A DNA stretch of 33,041 nucleotides from Pleurotus ostreatus/Saccharomyces cerevisiae fusant (lineage: Eukaryota; Opisthokonta): assembly GCA_024196135.1 (NCBI GenBank), contig JAMQCK010000262.1:1-33041 (forward strand), written 5' to 3'. Both the position numbers and the translations under genes were made by a program. Within the stretch, counting starts at the first letter, position 1; the number at the start of each line of letters is the position of its first letter. Positions 20,063 through 30,552 of the stretch are shown piece by piece. The notes under the pieces were generated by a model. The model searched no databases and was not told the origin of the DNA. It saw only the letters and a program-made list of their open reading frames with translations.

Positions 20063-21566
20063 GATGGGCGGAGGAGAGGAGAGGGCGGGAGCGCAGCTGG
20101 GCGAATGGCCGCACCCGATCTCGAGCAGGCCTGTTTCCAAGCGCGGTTATGTAATGAAATAGTAGCTGATCGGCTCGACTTCATTCTTCCCGTTTTATTT
20201 TCCCTGACATCAGTGGAGCCCCAGTGATCACTATCCCAACATGGCCTTCCCATTGCAGCCGGCGACCCCCTCCCCCCTTCCTCGTCGACGACGCCAACGA
20301 CGACGGCACCGACCGTTCGCGCATTTTCCATGGCCTTCTCAGCCCGCTCGGACCTTTCTCTTGGCGGCGTGCGGAGGTCATCACGCGTGCCTGGCGACGC
20401 CCGACGGCTATTGAATGCACTTTCGGGGAACTAGTCTATGGCTGTGCTCCCGGCCTGGTATTGACCGTGTTCATAAAGACAGAGTTCAGCAACCCAGCTC
20501 GCGCCGCGTTCCTTCATCCCCCTCTCATCTCGCTCAATCGACGCTGGACCGTACACCGAAGCCCGCCCGCTTCCGCACCCGGTCCCACCTTCCGCTTGTC
20601 AAGCGCTCCACGGCGGCGGCCCCGAGGACGATCACAGGCTCGCGCGCCGTTCATGCACAAGCAAATTCGCCCTCGATACATCCCCAAGAAGGCGACGTGG
20701 ACGGTGCGCGTTGCGTACTAGAAGGCGTGGGATGGAGCTGGCTGTCAATGCACAACACGCTGCGCAGCGGGCTCCTTTCGGGGAGGTGGGCTGACGCGCG
20801 GTGGCGCCTTTTTTGGTGTTCTCCTCGCATCGTTGAAATCACTGACAAGCACCCCTTCATCTGCTTCCGCCTGCTTTGTTCGGTATCTCGATGCGATCGT
20901 CCTGTGTACTGAATCTTCCTGAGCTTGTCAATGAGCTGTTCGTACTGTTTGAAATCGTACTTCCACGGCTTCCAGAAGCTCAACGTACTGTTTATCTTCC
21001 CATCGTCGTCGCTGCGCACCTCCAGGCGCCTCCAGAGTCTTTCGCGCACCCACCCCCAAGATACCAATCTCCGTCTCACGGAAACCGGGGTACTGCGCTC
21101 TCCCACTAACATATGCATCTTGCTCACGCCCTCTCCCACCCCTCATGCCCGCAGCAATCGTCCTATCTCTCGCAAGCACATCGTTACCAGCGACAGGCGT
21201 CTCACTTGGCGGCCGTGGGTGCTTGCTTGTTGACCGAACCAAGCAAGCGGAATGTGGAGTTTCACGATATGACTAACCCCTTTAGGAAGGCCTTATGTAG
21301 GCTCAATATGTCCATCGGCGTCAATAAATCTGGTTGGCGACTGTTGGCGGCTACTAGCGGCACCTTTTCGCCACAGGAGGCTAAAGGTCGACAGTTGGCA
21401 CGTATGGCATGGCAACGAAAGTGTTACGGGGGTATATGGGGTGTAGCGCTGTAGTCTACGGCATGAGGTCATGAATACAAGTACAACAGTGAGGGTCCCC
21501 CGTAAATCCAAGGTCCTCCTCCGCTATCTTCCACCACTAAATCGGTCAAAAACACCAACAGAAATA
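20063..21566. other. 1.5-kb spacer between the MscS and ADF-H/PH genes
   Basis: This spacer contains the MscS promoter (an AAATAAAA element on the minus strand near 20195) and the 3' flank of the ADF-H/PH gene. Open frames occur on both strands, including a minus frame 21139-20651 with the peptide WKYDFKQYEQLIDKLRKIQY and a plus frame 20415-20912 with a basic Ser/Pro-rich start. None has a domain, a convincing start or consistent splice signals. A small unrecognised gene cannot be excluded. Confidence 0.4.
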
Positions 21567-23781
21567 TTACAGCCCAGCTGCTTGTTTGAGAAGAGCCAAC
21601 AACTTGAACTACGAGCAAGGTCAATAGGGGTGCAGGCGAAAGCGAAGGGCAACGCACCTTCTCTTCCTCGTTGTCTGCAAAGGCAGACCACGACCCGCGC
21701 TCGTCCTTGAACTCGATCGCGAATGAATACGGGATGGATTCCAGCTCCTCGTATCCCTCGTTCCATTCCTTCAGGCCGCTCAACTTGCCCCGAAGGTAGA
21801 CCTGGTCTAGGTATTGTGCGCGATCCTGCAATTACCTCGTCAGCTACTCCCTCCCTTTCAATGACCTGGCCACGCACCTTCTGACTGCGATACAAGAACA
21901 GCGTATCGCCCATAACCTTATAGAACCGCCGCCTCCACTCGAGCGGCCACTCTGGTGTTTGCACCGTGACCCACCCCGTAATCAGCGCATCCGAAGCCGC
22001 CGCCTTCACCTTCGCCTCCGCCTCCTCGATCTTGCGCTTCCTCTCCACTTCTAAACTCTTCCTCGTCTGCTCCTCCCTCTTCTTCGCCTCCTCCGCCGCC
22101 CGCGCCTGGTCCGCGCGCCACTGCTCGAGCCGCCGGTGCTCCTCCTGGCGCCTGAGCCGGTCGAGCCGCTTGCGCTCCGCGATCTCGCGCGCCTTCCTCT
22201 CCTCCTCTTCACGGGCTTGTTGCTCGCGCCGCCGCCGCTCGGACGTCGCGCGCCTGATCTCGAGCTCGAGCGAGGCCTTGCGCGCGGCGTCCTCTTCTTC
22301 CTCGCGCCGGCGCTCGGCCTCGCGCTCCGCTTTGAGGCGCCGCTGGCGCTCTTCTTCTTGGCGGAGGGCTTCTTCGGCCTCGCGGTCGCGCTGGCGCTGG
22401 AGCTCGATGCGGCGGCGCGCGCGCTCGGCGGGGTCGGGGAGGGCGACGACGGAGGCCCATTTGTCGGGGAGGGGGACGACGTGGTGTTGTACGGGCGGCG
22501 GGGAGGCCGGACGGTGCGTGAGCGAGGACTTGCGCGGTGGGGGCACGAACGCGCTTGGGATGGCGGTGGATTCGCGCGGGAGCTCGATCATGGTGGGCGT
22601 GCGCACGTCGCCGCTGTGCCCGGCGTCTGCGAACAGCTCGTCGTCGGTCGTGAATGATATGCTGTTAGCGTCGCCATCTTCTGGCTTTGGGGGCAGCGAC
22701 GGGGTCGGCGAGGGGCTCGTCATGTGCGCGTAGTACTGCTCCGCGACGGGCGGGCTGTAGTAGTTGCTCGCGTGCACGGGGTAGTGGGCGAGCACTTCCG
22801 CGGTCCGGGGACGGCGGGGGGACGCGCCTTTGTCCTTGGGCGGCGTCGGCGGGGGCAGGTCCTCTGAGCGTCCGCGCGCACGTCGCTTGGAGCGCCGCTT
22901 GCCGAGGAGGGAGGAGAACATGCTCCCCGCGCGCGAGCGCGATGGGGGCGACGGCGACCGACCATACGGCGGCGACGGCGATCGCGACCTTGGCGATGAG
23001 TACTGCGTGGAGAAGGATCGGCGCGGGGGCTCCATCTCGTCTGCTTCGTGATGCGGATGCGGCGAGGCGCGGTAGTCCTTGATGGTGCTCTGATCGACGT
23101 CCGCGCTGTCAGAGGGGAATGGCTCGGCCTGCCCGACCTCGATGACGAGCGGGTTGCGGGTGTCGGAGAGGGCCTGGGCGATAGCGGTGGCGGTGAGGAC
23201 GGCGAGGCTGTCCACGGTGAGCGTTGTTTGGTGGGCCTGGTGCAGGGAAACAATGACGAAAAGCGGGACATGAGGGCGGCCTCGTGCGTACCTTGAGCAG
23301 TGCGCCGAGGCGGCGGGAGTGGACGTGTGTTCGGGCTGGGAGGGGGATAGTTAGGAAGGGTTGTATATGTGGGGGGAAGGGTTGGGGCGCACCTCGCAAG
23401 CCAGCAGATGTGTGCGGGGGTATGTAGTCGATGAGGAGGCAGCTTGATGGGTATCTCGGATTGTCCTCGCGGTAAAAGGCAACGAGGGCTTGATCAGGGT
23501 CCTCGAGCATGCGCCGCTTGAGCTCAGGGAGACCACCCGGGCCGTATGCGAGCAGCGCGAGAACATCGCGAGGGTCCTGCTGGCGTTAGCCTGGGAATGT
23601 GACGCTGGCATGCAAGACGCGTACCGAAGGCTCAGTATGGCCGAGGAGCATCCTGTGCGCCCCTGGTCAGTGAGGGAAGCATGCTCGTATGTCGAGATAC
23701 ATACCAATTCGCGTCTTCTCTCATGACGGCGTCGTACGCTGCCATGACGGCACCAGGGTCGGCTAACTTCACGGTCGCCAT
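21567..23781 (-). CDS. ADF-H / coiled-coil / PH domain protein (actin-associated)
   Basis: Exons are 23781-23705, 23652-23625, 23579-23393, 23335-23292, 23236-21878, 21825-21658 and 21608-21567, giving 634 residues. Residues 1-140 form an ADF-homology domain of the coactosin/drebrin kind: AVMAAYDAVMREDANWMLLG, DPDQALVAFYRE, SSCLLIDYIP, ARTHVHSRRLGALLK. Then comes a long Ser/Pro- and Arg-rich linker (about 145-375) with SPSPP repeats and PPPTPPK, which could be an SH3 ligand. A strongly charged Glu/Arg coiled coil spans about 381-524. A C-terminal PH domain (about 530-634) runs from ITGWVTVQTPEWPLEWRRRFYKV to the helix FKLLALLKQAAGL. The protein likely bundles or tethers actin at membrane sites such as endocytic patches, by inference. 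Acceptor 23577-23582 is a tandem CAGCAG that can add or drop one Gln. Confidence 0.88.
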
Positions 23782-24303
23782 ATTCACAGTTCAACGCAGT
23801 TTGTACAGTGCTCAGTTGCAGGCTGTGCGATGGGGTATATGCAAGGAGTGAGATCAAGGATTGATACACAGGAAGGGGCTGATGAGGGTATAAACAAAGG
23901 GAAGAAACTGCGGGATGCTAAGAACAATGGTGACCTGGCAACCGCGATGAGAACAATAGCAACTGCCTCATCACATTTCCACGTGGCGATGTGCACAACA
24001 AGTGCCAGACCCTCTGCGTTCGCAAAACACTTTTGAGTTCGTACAAGGCTACCCAGAGAGCATGCATGACAAGGAATGGTTGAAATGTGATTCTGATGCT
24101 ACCCATGGCGAACACAGGCGGATGGATTTGGAGATTGTCTGCACATTGTGCGGAAACAATGGACGCTGTCTTCCCTTCCGCGCCACAAATCACGCACAAT
24201 ACTTGATCTTGAGGGACGAACATCCTCGCGAGCCACATAGTCTAGGAATACCATTGTACACAAGAGCAGCCGTATGCATACCATCCTCACTACGCACAAC
24301 ACC
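23782..24303. promoter_or_regulatory. Promoter of the ADF-H/PH gene and 3' flank of the PQ-loop gene
   Basis: About 520 bp without an acceptable gene. Short open frames on both strands lack domains. An A/T-rich stretch near 23880-23960 is compatible with the upstream gene's polyadenylation zone. Confidence 0.4.
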
Positions 24304-25634
24304 TCACTCTTCACCGAGGACGAGCGCCTGTTCGAGGTCATCGTCGGGGACGGCAAGCGAGACAGGCTTCGCAGCGCCATAAATGATGCGTTGGACGACG
24401 ATGACTGACAAGCATTCAGCATGACATCCATTGCTCAAAAAGAGGTGAGTAAAAACCAGGGCTTTGTTTACTCACCACAGTCGATCGAGAGCTGGAAGAT
24501 GGCGCAGACCTTGAACTGCAGAGGAGATCCTTGCACAAAGAAATACACGGCTCTGGTGTTGCTGTAAGTCAGAGGAAGTCAGGTAACATACCTCATACGC
24601 ACTTGAAAGTATCACCACCGAACCATCCCAGCAAGGTCGACATGCGGAAGCCGTAGAGTGAGCGTTGCTTGTAATTGCTGCAGACATTTTTCAACAACGT
24701 CATGCAGGGAGGTCAGGAAACCCATCCAAAGTGGCGAATGAGCGTGTACTGACGTGATGAGCTGTGGTATCGGCAGTGTGCTCTCGAGGCCGAGGGCTAC
24801 GAAGCCGAGGACGGAAACGTAGGTTTCGAAGCCGGAGAAGATGAGGAAAAGGATGGTCTGGACGAGGCTGTGTGGAACGGTTAGTGACACAAGACATAGG
24901 CCGAGCTTAACGCAATGGAAGGAGGAGAGAAGCAAGGAGGTGACCGGTGACAGTCCAAAATATGATACGCACATGAACCCAGCCAAGAACTCAACATATT
25001 GCGTGTACGTAGGCCATTGCCAGAAGTCGATGGGTCGTTTGGATGCGTGTAGGGTTTCGGGGCTGAGTGCGGGGCGATACAATATACAGATATAGAGTAG
25101 GGCGAGCTGAGGACAGAGCTTGTTCAGTTGCGCTGAAGGAAAAAGAGCATATGTGTAGGGGAGCCGAGGTTCAGGAAGGCGGAAGCGAGGACGCACCTGC
25201 GCCAGGATCATGAAGACGGACTGCAGCAGGAGCGCAAGTTCGAAGGGTGCGCTGCAATCGTAAATCAGAGCTAGCAAGAGTAGGAGTACAGAGTACGCAC
25301 CCCAGCCAGAAGAAACAACGTGTAATGTTTGCGAGTAGCCTGTGCACCATGAGCTGTGCATCGCGAGCGACATGTCCCTGCTCACAATATCGCGCACACA
25401 TCTCGTGAGAAGCCAGTAGAGTCCCTGCACGGTCAGTCAGCGTCTGCGCATACGATCTTGCACACGCATCGTCGCTGCTGACTTCTTGCGGACGATAGAC
25501 ACTGCTTGGTCCGCGTAAACCTGTCGTGGCGTTGGTGACTGTTGTCTGACCCAGGGATGGGTGTATGTACTCACCAAAGGCGGCCCAACGGCCATACCTA
25601 TCGCCGCAGCGGTCGATAACCACGCGGCTACCAT
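24304..25634 (-). CDS. PQ-loop repeat membrane protein (SLC66A2/PQLC1-like), 10 exons
   Basis: Exons are 25634-25575, 25520-25483, 25424-25386, 25339-25301, 25251-25197, 25106-24973, 24867-24754, 24677-24603, 24552-24476 and 24404-24304, giving 243 residues. Introns are 46-105 nt and most break codons after the second base. The frame closes perfectly only with this chain of splices. Family landmarks are GPPLVYADQAVSIVRKKDST, the SRDVCAILLLANITRCFFW stretch, LLLQSVFMILAQ, FWQWPTYTQYVEFLAGF, the second PQ-loop LESTLPIPQLITNYKQRS, and GDTFKAVYFFVQGSPLQFK. Seven membrane segments are expected. Relatives are PQ-loop transporters of endomembranes; human SLC66A2 and yeast Any1 oppose phospholipid flippases. 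Substrate and role here are inferred from family only. The first in-frame ATG has a weaker context (ACAATGG) than an upstream short frame. Confidence 0.9.
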
Positions 25635-26101
25635 TGTCGATGTCGTGAGTGAGGGGAGGAGGACAGGCGCGCTGTCCCCGGACGACGCGGGGCAGCGACA
25701 TGGCTCCGGTCCGATGTACCGGGGACGCGTACGGCTCACGCGCTCGCCGCCCGCAGCCTCAACGCGCTCTCGTCGCAAGCGCCCATGGTGAACTTGGGCT
25801 GCGAATATCTATCCTCGTATCGTGAACGTCGTTGCCTGCTCTCATCAAAGCCCTGGAAGCGACGGAAGGTGCTGGATCAATTCATGTGGCAATGCCCTAC
25901 CATAAGAGGCGTCGACTCCGCCGTGATTCGCGGTGCGCGAGGGCGGAGCTCGAAGGCCAATCCTTATCTCGCTCTTCGACATCCTTCCTTCTCTTCTGCA
26001 GATCGTTGCGTGGGCAGATAAGTAACGGCGGCGGAAGCGTTGAGCCCGACGTGTTCCTTCTTCTGCACGACGTCGTAATTCGGACGACCTGATTCGTCGC
26101 C
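25635..26101. promoter_or_regulatory. Divergent promoter of the PQ-loop and serine dehydratase genes
   Basis: The two coding regions face away from each other with 467 bp between their starts. On the PQ-loop side lie upstream ATGs, listed separately. On the dehydratase side no clear TATA box is seen. Shared control is possible but nothing in the sequence proves it. Confidence 0.5.
25736..25786 (-). promoter_or_regulatory. Upstream open reading frame before the PQ-loop gene
   Basis: An ATG in an ideal context (CACCATGGG) opens a 16-codon frame, MGACDESALRLRAASA, ending in TGA about 100 nt before the main start. A second upstream ATG (25701) opens a frame that overlaps the main start out of frame. 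If transcription starts to the right of 25786, both would reduce translation of the main frame. The transcription start is not known. Confidence 0.35.
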
Positions 26102-28639
26102 ATGCTCGCCCTCGCCCGACGTGCGCCGCGCTCGGCGCGTGTGCGACTGACTCCGCCTGCACGACCTCTACCTAGGGCGTACTCCAGCTTGGTGTCCCTG
26201 AAGAACAAGCCCAGCGATGGCGGTGAGCGCCAACTGCCCGAACATGCCGTCATCTCCACGTTCGACCTCTTCAGCATCGGGGTTGGGCCCTCAAGCTCGC
26301 ACACTGTCGGCCCTATGCGTGCGGGGAAGATCTTCGTGACGGACCTGAGGGAGATGGGCGTGCTGGAGCGGGTAAAGACGGTGAAGGTCGTACTGTGAGT
26401 GATCGCCCTGGACGTAGCCAGTTCGACCACGGTTGAGTTGACGCGCCTTGCGTAGTTATGGCTCGTTGGCCGCCACAGGAAAAGGGTAAGCACATCTACC
26501 TCCTCATTTTCTTAATGTACACCCGACACTACCTCCTCAACACGCAATTCACAAACCCATCTGTGCCACGAATCTGACCCCAACTTCAGCCACCACACAC
26601 CCCAAGCCATTCTCATGGGTCTCGAGGGCTCGGACCCGGAGACTATCGCCCCCATGACTATCCCTTCCCGGTATTCGACCATCCTCGAGACGAAGCAATT
26701 GCTTCTCGGCGGCTCGAACCGCATCACCTTCGACACCGACCGCGACATGTTGTGGCGCTTCGACCAGGTCCTTCCTACGCACCCAAACGGCATGCGGTTC
26801 AGTGTGTTCGATGAAGCGGGAGACCTTCTTGCAGTGAACGAATACTTCAGCGTCGGTGGTGGGTTCGTGGTGAACGACAAGACGAAGGGTGAATGGAATG
26901 TCTCCTGCACAAGACAGTGAACGAGGTCACTCACTGCTACCCCGACAGTCGACGAAAACTTATTCTACAAGGCGATCAACAAGAAGGACGCGGCGGGCGC
27001 GCGGATACACCAGCAGCATCACTCCGTCTCTGACCCAACTGACGCTGTACCACCGCCATCGGGAGCGCCGCCATTGCCGCCTCCAGTCGCTACGGAAGGC
27101 ACGGATGCCCAAGAGGAGGAACAAACGATACCCTACCCTTTTGACTCGGGCGCTTCGCTGCTGGCGCTGACGAGGAAGCATAATGTAGGTTGTCCAGTTT
27201 GTTAGGATGGGTGTGGTATACTGATTGCGTCTTGAAGATGACCATCGCGCAAATCGTGTATGATAATGAGAAGTCATTTGGGTACACGGACGATGAGATT
27301 CATGAGAAGGTGGGGAAACTTCGTGCTGTCCAGTCTACTTCGTTAACACTGATCTTGGCATTATCCTACTTCCAGATTCTCAATATATGGAACGTCATGG
27401 ATAACTGCATTCGTGCGGGCGTGTCCTCGTCGGAACGTACGCTACCCGGGCGACTGGGTTTGCGGCGAAGGGCACCCTTACTGTACCGTCGACTGATGCG
27501 AGGTCTCTATCCTGGTATTGTCGGCCCCCACCACGACTTCGCCGCCATTGGGCCTGGCCAAACCCTCGACGCCATCGACGGGCCCGCCGCACCCACAACC
27601 TCCGGCCCCGATGACCCCTTCGCTGATCCCAACGATTCTGCTCCCTCCTCTTCCTCTCACACCTCTCACACCACTCAAGATCCCCTCCCTCCCCTCCGCC
27701 GCCGCTCCTCCGCCCCGCACCTCACCGGCTCGCCCACGCACCCCCTCCTCCCCATGCCGCCCCGCAAGACGGACATACCGGCGGTCGACTTCCTCTCGTG
27801 CTACGCGATCGCGGTGAACGAGGAGAACGCGGCGGGCAGGCGGATCGTGACGAGCCCGACGAATGGGGCGGCGGGGGTGATTCCGGCGGTGTTGAAGTAC
27901 ATTTTGGAGTTTGTGGCGGATGATAAGGAGAGGAGTGTGGGGACGTTTTTGTTGACGGCGGCGGTGAGTGTTGAGTTTGCGTTGGCCTTGTTTGGGTCTT
28001 GCGTTGGGGGAAGGCTTGAGAAGGGAGTGAACATTGATGCTGACGAGGGCTTGTCAGGCGATTGGAATGCTGTTCAAGCGCGGTAGCACGATTTCGGCGG
28101 CGGAGGGCGGGTGCCAGGCAGAGGTGGGAGTGGCCTGCTCGATGGCTAGTGCTGGGTTTGCGGCCTGTATGGGAGGTATGCTCTCTGCACTAAAGCGCAA
28201 AAGTCCTGCTGTTGACAAAAGATTCCTCTACAGCCTCGCCGGAAACTGTTATGCAAGCTGCCGAGATCGGTATCGAGCACAATCTTGGGTTGACGTGCGA
28301 CCCGATCGACGGATTGGTGCAAGTACCGTGCATTGTGATTGTCATCTTCTTGCATCGCTGCTTCTCGTTTGCTAACGACTGGTAGGAGCGCAACAGCCTC
28401 GGCGCGGTGAAAGCCGTCACCGCCGCGCAGCTCTCGATGGCGAGCGATGGCGTGTACAGTGTCACTCTGGACGAAGCGATTGAAGCTATGCGCTTGACGG
28501 CGGCCGATATGTCGGTGAAGTATAAGGAGACGTCGTTGAGTGGGCTGGCGCGAACGGTGAAGATTCCTCTGACAGTGCCGGCTTGGTGCGTTCTGTGTCT
28601 TTGTTGTGGGAATGACATAGCTGATGATGTCGCAGCTAA
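26102..28639 (+). CDS. L-serine dehydratase, iron-sulfur type, mitochondrial (10 exons)
   Basis: Exons are 26102-26394, 26456-26485, 26590-26888, 26949-27184, 27238-27309, 27376-27963, 28058-28175, 28234-28334, 28386-28585 and 28636-28639, giving 646 residues. The start has an Arg/Ala/Pro-rich presequence with RAYS, a mitochondrial-type cleavage site. The beta domain follows ([35 protein letters not shown]). The alpha domain has [37 protein letters not shown] and a C-terminal Cys. Cys525, Cys567 and Cys578 are spaced 42 and 11 apart, as are the three [4Fe-4S] ligands of the Legionella enzyme, whose C-terminal Cys fills the fourth site. The enzyme turns L-serine into pyruvate and ammonia. A low-complexity insert of about 80 residues (near 366-445) splits the usual order. 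The last exon is only 4 nt. Fungi more often use a PLP enzyme for this step. Confidence 0.94.
28586..28635 (+). other. Last intron of the serine dehydratase, splitting the terminal Cys codon
   Basis: Donor GTGCGT, branch-like TGACAT and acceptor GTCGCAG give a 50-nt intron. Spliced, TG plus C makes Cys646, followed at once by TAA. Unspliced, the frame stays open for about 21 more codons, to TGA at 28647-28649. Confidence 0.8.
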
Positions 28640-29176
28640 GTCTGAATGATGCGTGGAATGTGCACTGTATGGTGGCTAGCTATTTGCCCTGTGTTGTCAA
28701 TGCTCGCGAAAAGGATCTTGGGAGGAATGTATGGTCTGTAGACATAGAAATAGGGATTGCAGACGATAGATGAGATGAACTTGGTGCTACTCGGCCCCCT
28801 TAGCATAGAACGCTGCTGTAATGCTTCTGCATGGCACATAGACATTGCTTTGTCGTTACGAAGATGGACACCGAGGGCCGTGCTCCTGTATCTATCGGCC
28901 TTTGCCGGCCATCGAACAAATATTTGTCCACTTAGCTCGGCGCCAATCAACGCCATTTCCAATGTCTCTTACACTCATCGTCAATTGACCCGCGGCCCAC
29001 CCGACGGTCCCTGGCCGCAATCACGAGAGCGCGAGCCGCAATCAGCTCGCAAGCTGCAGATACGATGGCTGCATTTGAGATGGATGCCGATCTCCGCTAT
29101 TCTCTTGACCACCATCTTCGAATAGCTGCTGCTCCTCTTGGCAACCGAAACTCAGCTCCAAGCTATCTAGCTAGCT
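28640..29176. other. Spacer between the serine dehydratase and alcohol dehydrogenase genes
   Basis: About 540 bp with the 3' flank of the dehydratase (A/T-rich near 28660-28760) and the promoter of the next gene. Open frames of 108-122 codons overlap on both strands without domains. The start of the next gene lies in a CTAGCTAGC palindromic patch (29168-29176). No RNA gene was recognised. Confidence 0.4.
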
Positions 29177-30552
29177 ATGGCGGCGACCATCACCATCCCA
29201 GAGACTATGGATGTGTTCAAGTACTATCCAGGGAGCAAGAATCTCGCGAAGGAAACGGTGCCGGTGCCAAAACCGGGACCGGGGGAAGGTGCGTTCGATG
29301 GAAGTACAATGCGCGCCACAGTGGCTAATAATTAATTCTGTCCTTTTCCCAATACTCTGAACCCTTCCTCTCTCGATATCCCCGCTCTCCTTCAAAACGC
29401 ACGCATATATGCACCTTCACATCTTCCTCAGTCCTCATCAAGATTCTCGCCGCAGGAATGTGTCACTCCGATTTGCTATACTTCAAGTATGATAACTTGA
29501 TGGCCTCGCACAAATCCTTCACAATGGGGCATGAGGTCAGTCGCCTATCGCCAGTCGCGCCCTCTCTTCCCATTTTTGACCTTAATTCACATTCAACCTC
29601 TCCTCTATCCCGACTCCACCCCGCTCATCCAACCCATCTAGGGCGCCGGCCTCATTGCCTCCCTCGGCCCCGACGTCTCTGCACACTTCCCCGACCTCAT
29701 CCCCGGCCGCTACGTCGCCGCTCTAGCGCGCAACGCCTGCTTCGAGACCAGCTGCCCCCATTGTGGCGTCGGTGCGGACAACCTCTGCGTCGCAAACTTC
29801 CCAATTGGCTTCGGCACGGACGGCTTCTACGCGCCGTACTGCGTCGTGAGGGCGAAGACGGTCGTACCAGTGCCAGCGGGACGGGACGAGTTGCCTCCGG
29901 AGATCGTGGCCGTGTCGACGGACGCGGTGCTAACATCATGGCACGCGCTGAAGGCGAATGCGAATATACAGCCAGGGCAAACGGTGCTGATCATTGGCGC
30001 GGGTGGGTTGGGGCTGAATGGGGTGCAGATTGCGAAGGTAGGAGAAACAACTGGTGCATGGTATGCACGCTCAGAAGGCTTCAGAACGTCCTTGGAGCGA
30101 AAGTCGTGGTGGCATGCGACGTGCGAGAAACCAGCCTCGAAGACGCCAAAGCTCTCGGCGCCGACTACACCGTGCTCCCCGATGCCCTACCTGCCCTCCT
30201 CGAAGACAACAAGCTCACAGTCGATGTCGCCTGCGACTTCGTCGGCCTCAACGACACCTTCAACGCCGCCCTCAAAGCTGTCCGGCCGAAGGGCATTTTG
30301 CAAGTCATCGGCCTCACTGCACCTACAGTCGACTTACCCCTCATTCCCGCCGCTGACAAGGACTTGACGATCCGATTCAGCATGTGGGGCAAGTTGAGCG
30401 AGCTGAGGGAGGTGCTGGAGTGTGTGCGGGAGGGGAAGATCACGCCAAAGGTAGAGACGAGGCCGTTGAGCAAACTAGTGGAGACGTTCGAGGATTTCAT
30501 GGCCGGAAAGATCAAGAGTCGGATGGTGCTCATACCTGAGCATGGGGACTGA
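29177..30552 (+). CDS. Zinc-dependent alcohol dehydrogenase (MDR family)
   Basis: Exons are 29177-29288, 29432-29535, 29642-30037 and 30085-30552, giving 359 residues; introns are 143, 106 and 47 nt. The N-terminal GroES-like domain has the catalytic zinc ligands in ILAAGMCHSD and TMGHEGAG. The structural zinc lobe CFETSCPHCGVGADNLC has four cysteines (C-x4-C-x2-C-x7-C). The Rossmann fold carries VLIIGAGGLGLNGVQIAK, followed by an acidic strand end (CDVRETS) that favours NAD over NADP, by inference. The C-terminal part (KVETRPLSKLVETFEDFMAGKIKSRMVL) is typical. It oxidises an alcohol or reduces an aldehyde; the substrate cannot be read from sequence. No targeting signal is seen, so it is likely cytosolic. 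Confidence 0.93.

Noticed and set aside
20651..21139. 162-codon minus-strand open frame with WKYDFKQYEQLIDKLRKIQY
   Set aside because: No ATG in good context, no family recognised and no consistent splicing; kept only as a remark on the spacer.
21966..22733. Long plus-strand Ser/Ala/Arg-rich open frame
   Set aside because: Shadow of the Glu/Arg coiled-coil exon on the minus strand, whose biased codons keep other frames open.
24612..25430. 272-codon minus-strand open frame as a single-exon membrane protein
   Set aside because: It reads through several introns; the ten-exon model restores both PQ-loop motifs and a full family-like protein.
29458..30552. 364-codon plus-strand open frame as the whole alcohol dehydrogenase
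   Set aside because: It retains introns 29536-29641 and 30038-30084 and reads the middle exon out of frame, losing the structural zinc lobe and GAGGLG motif.
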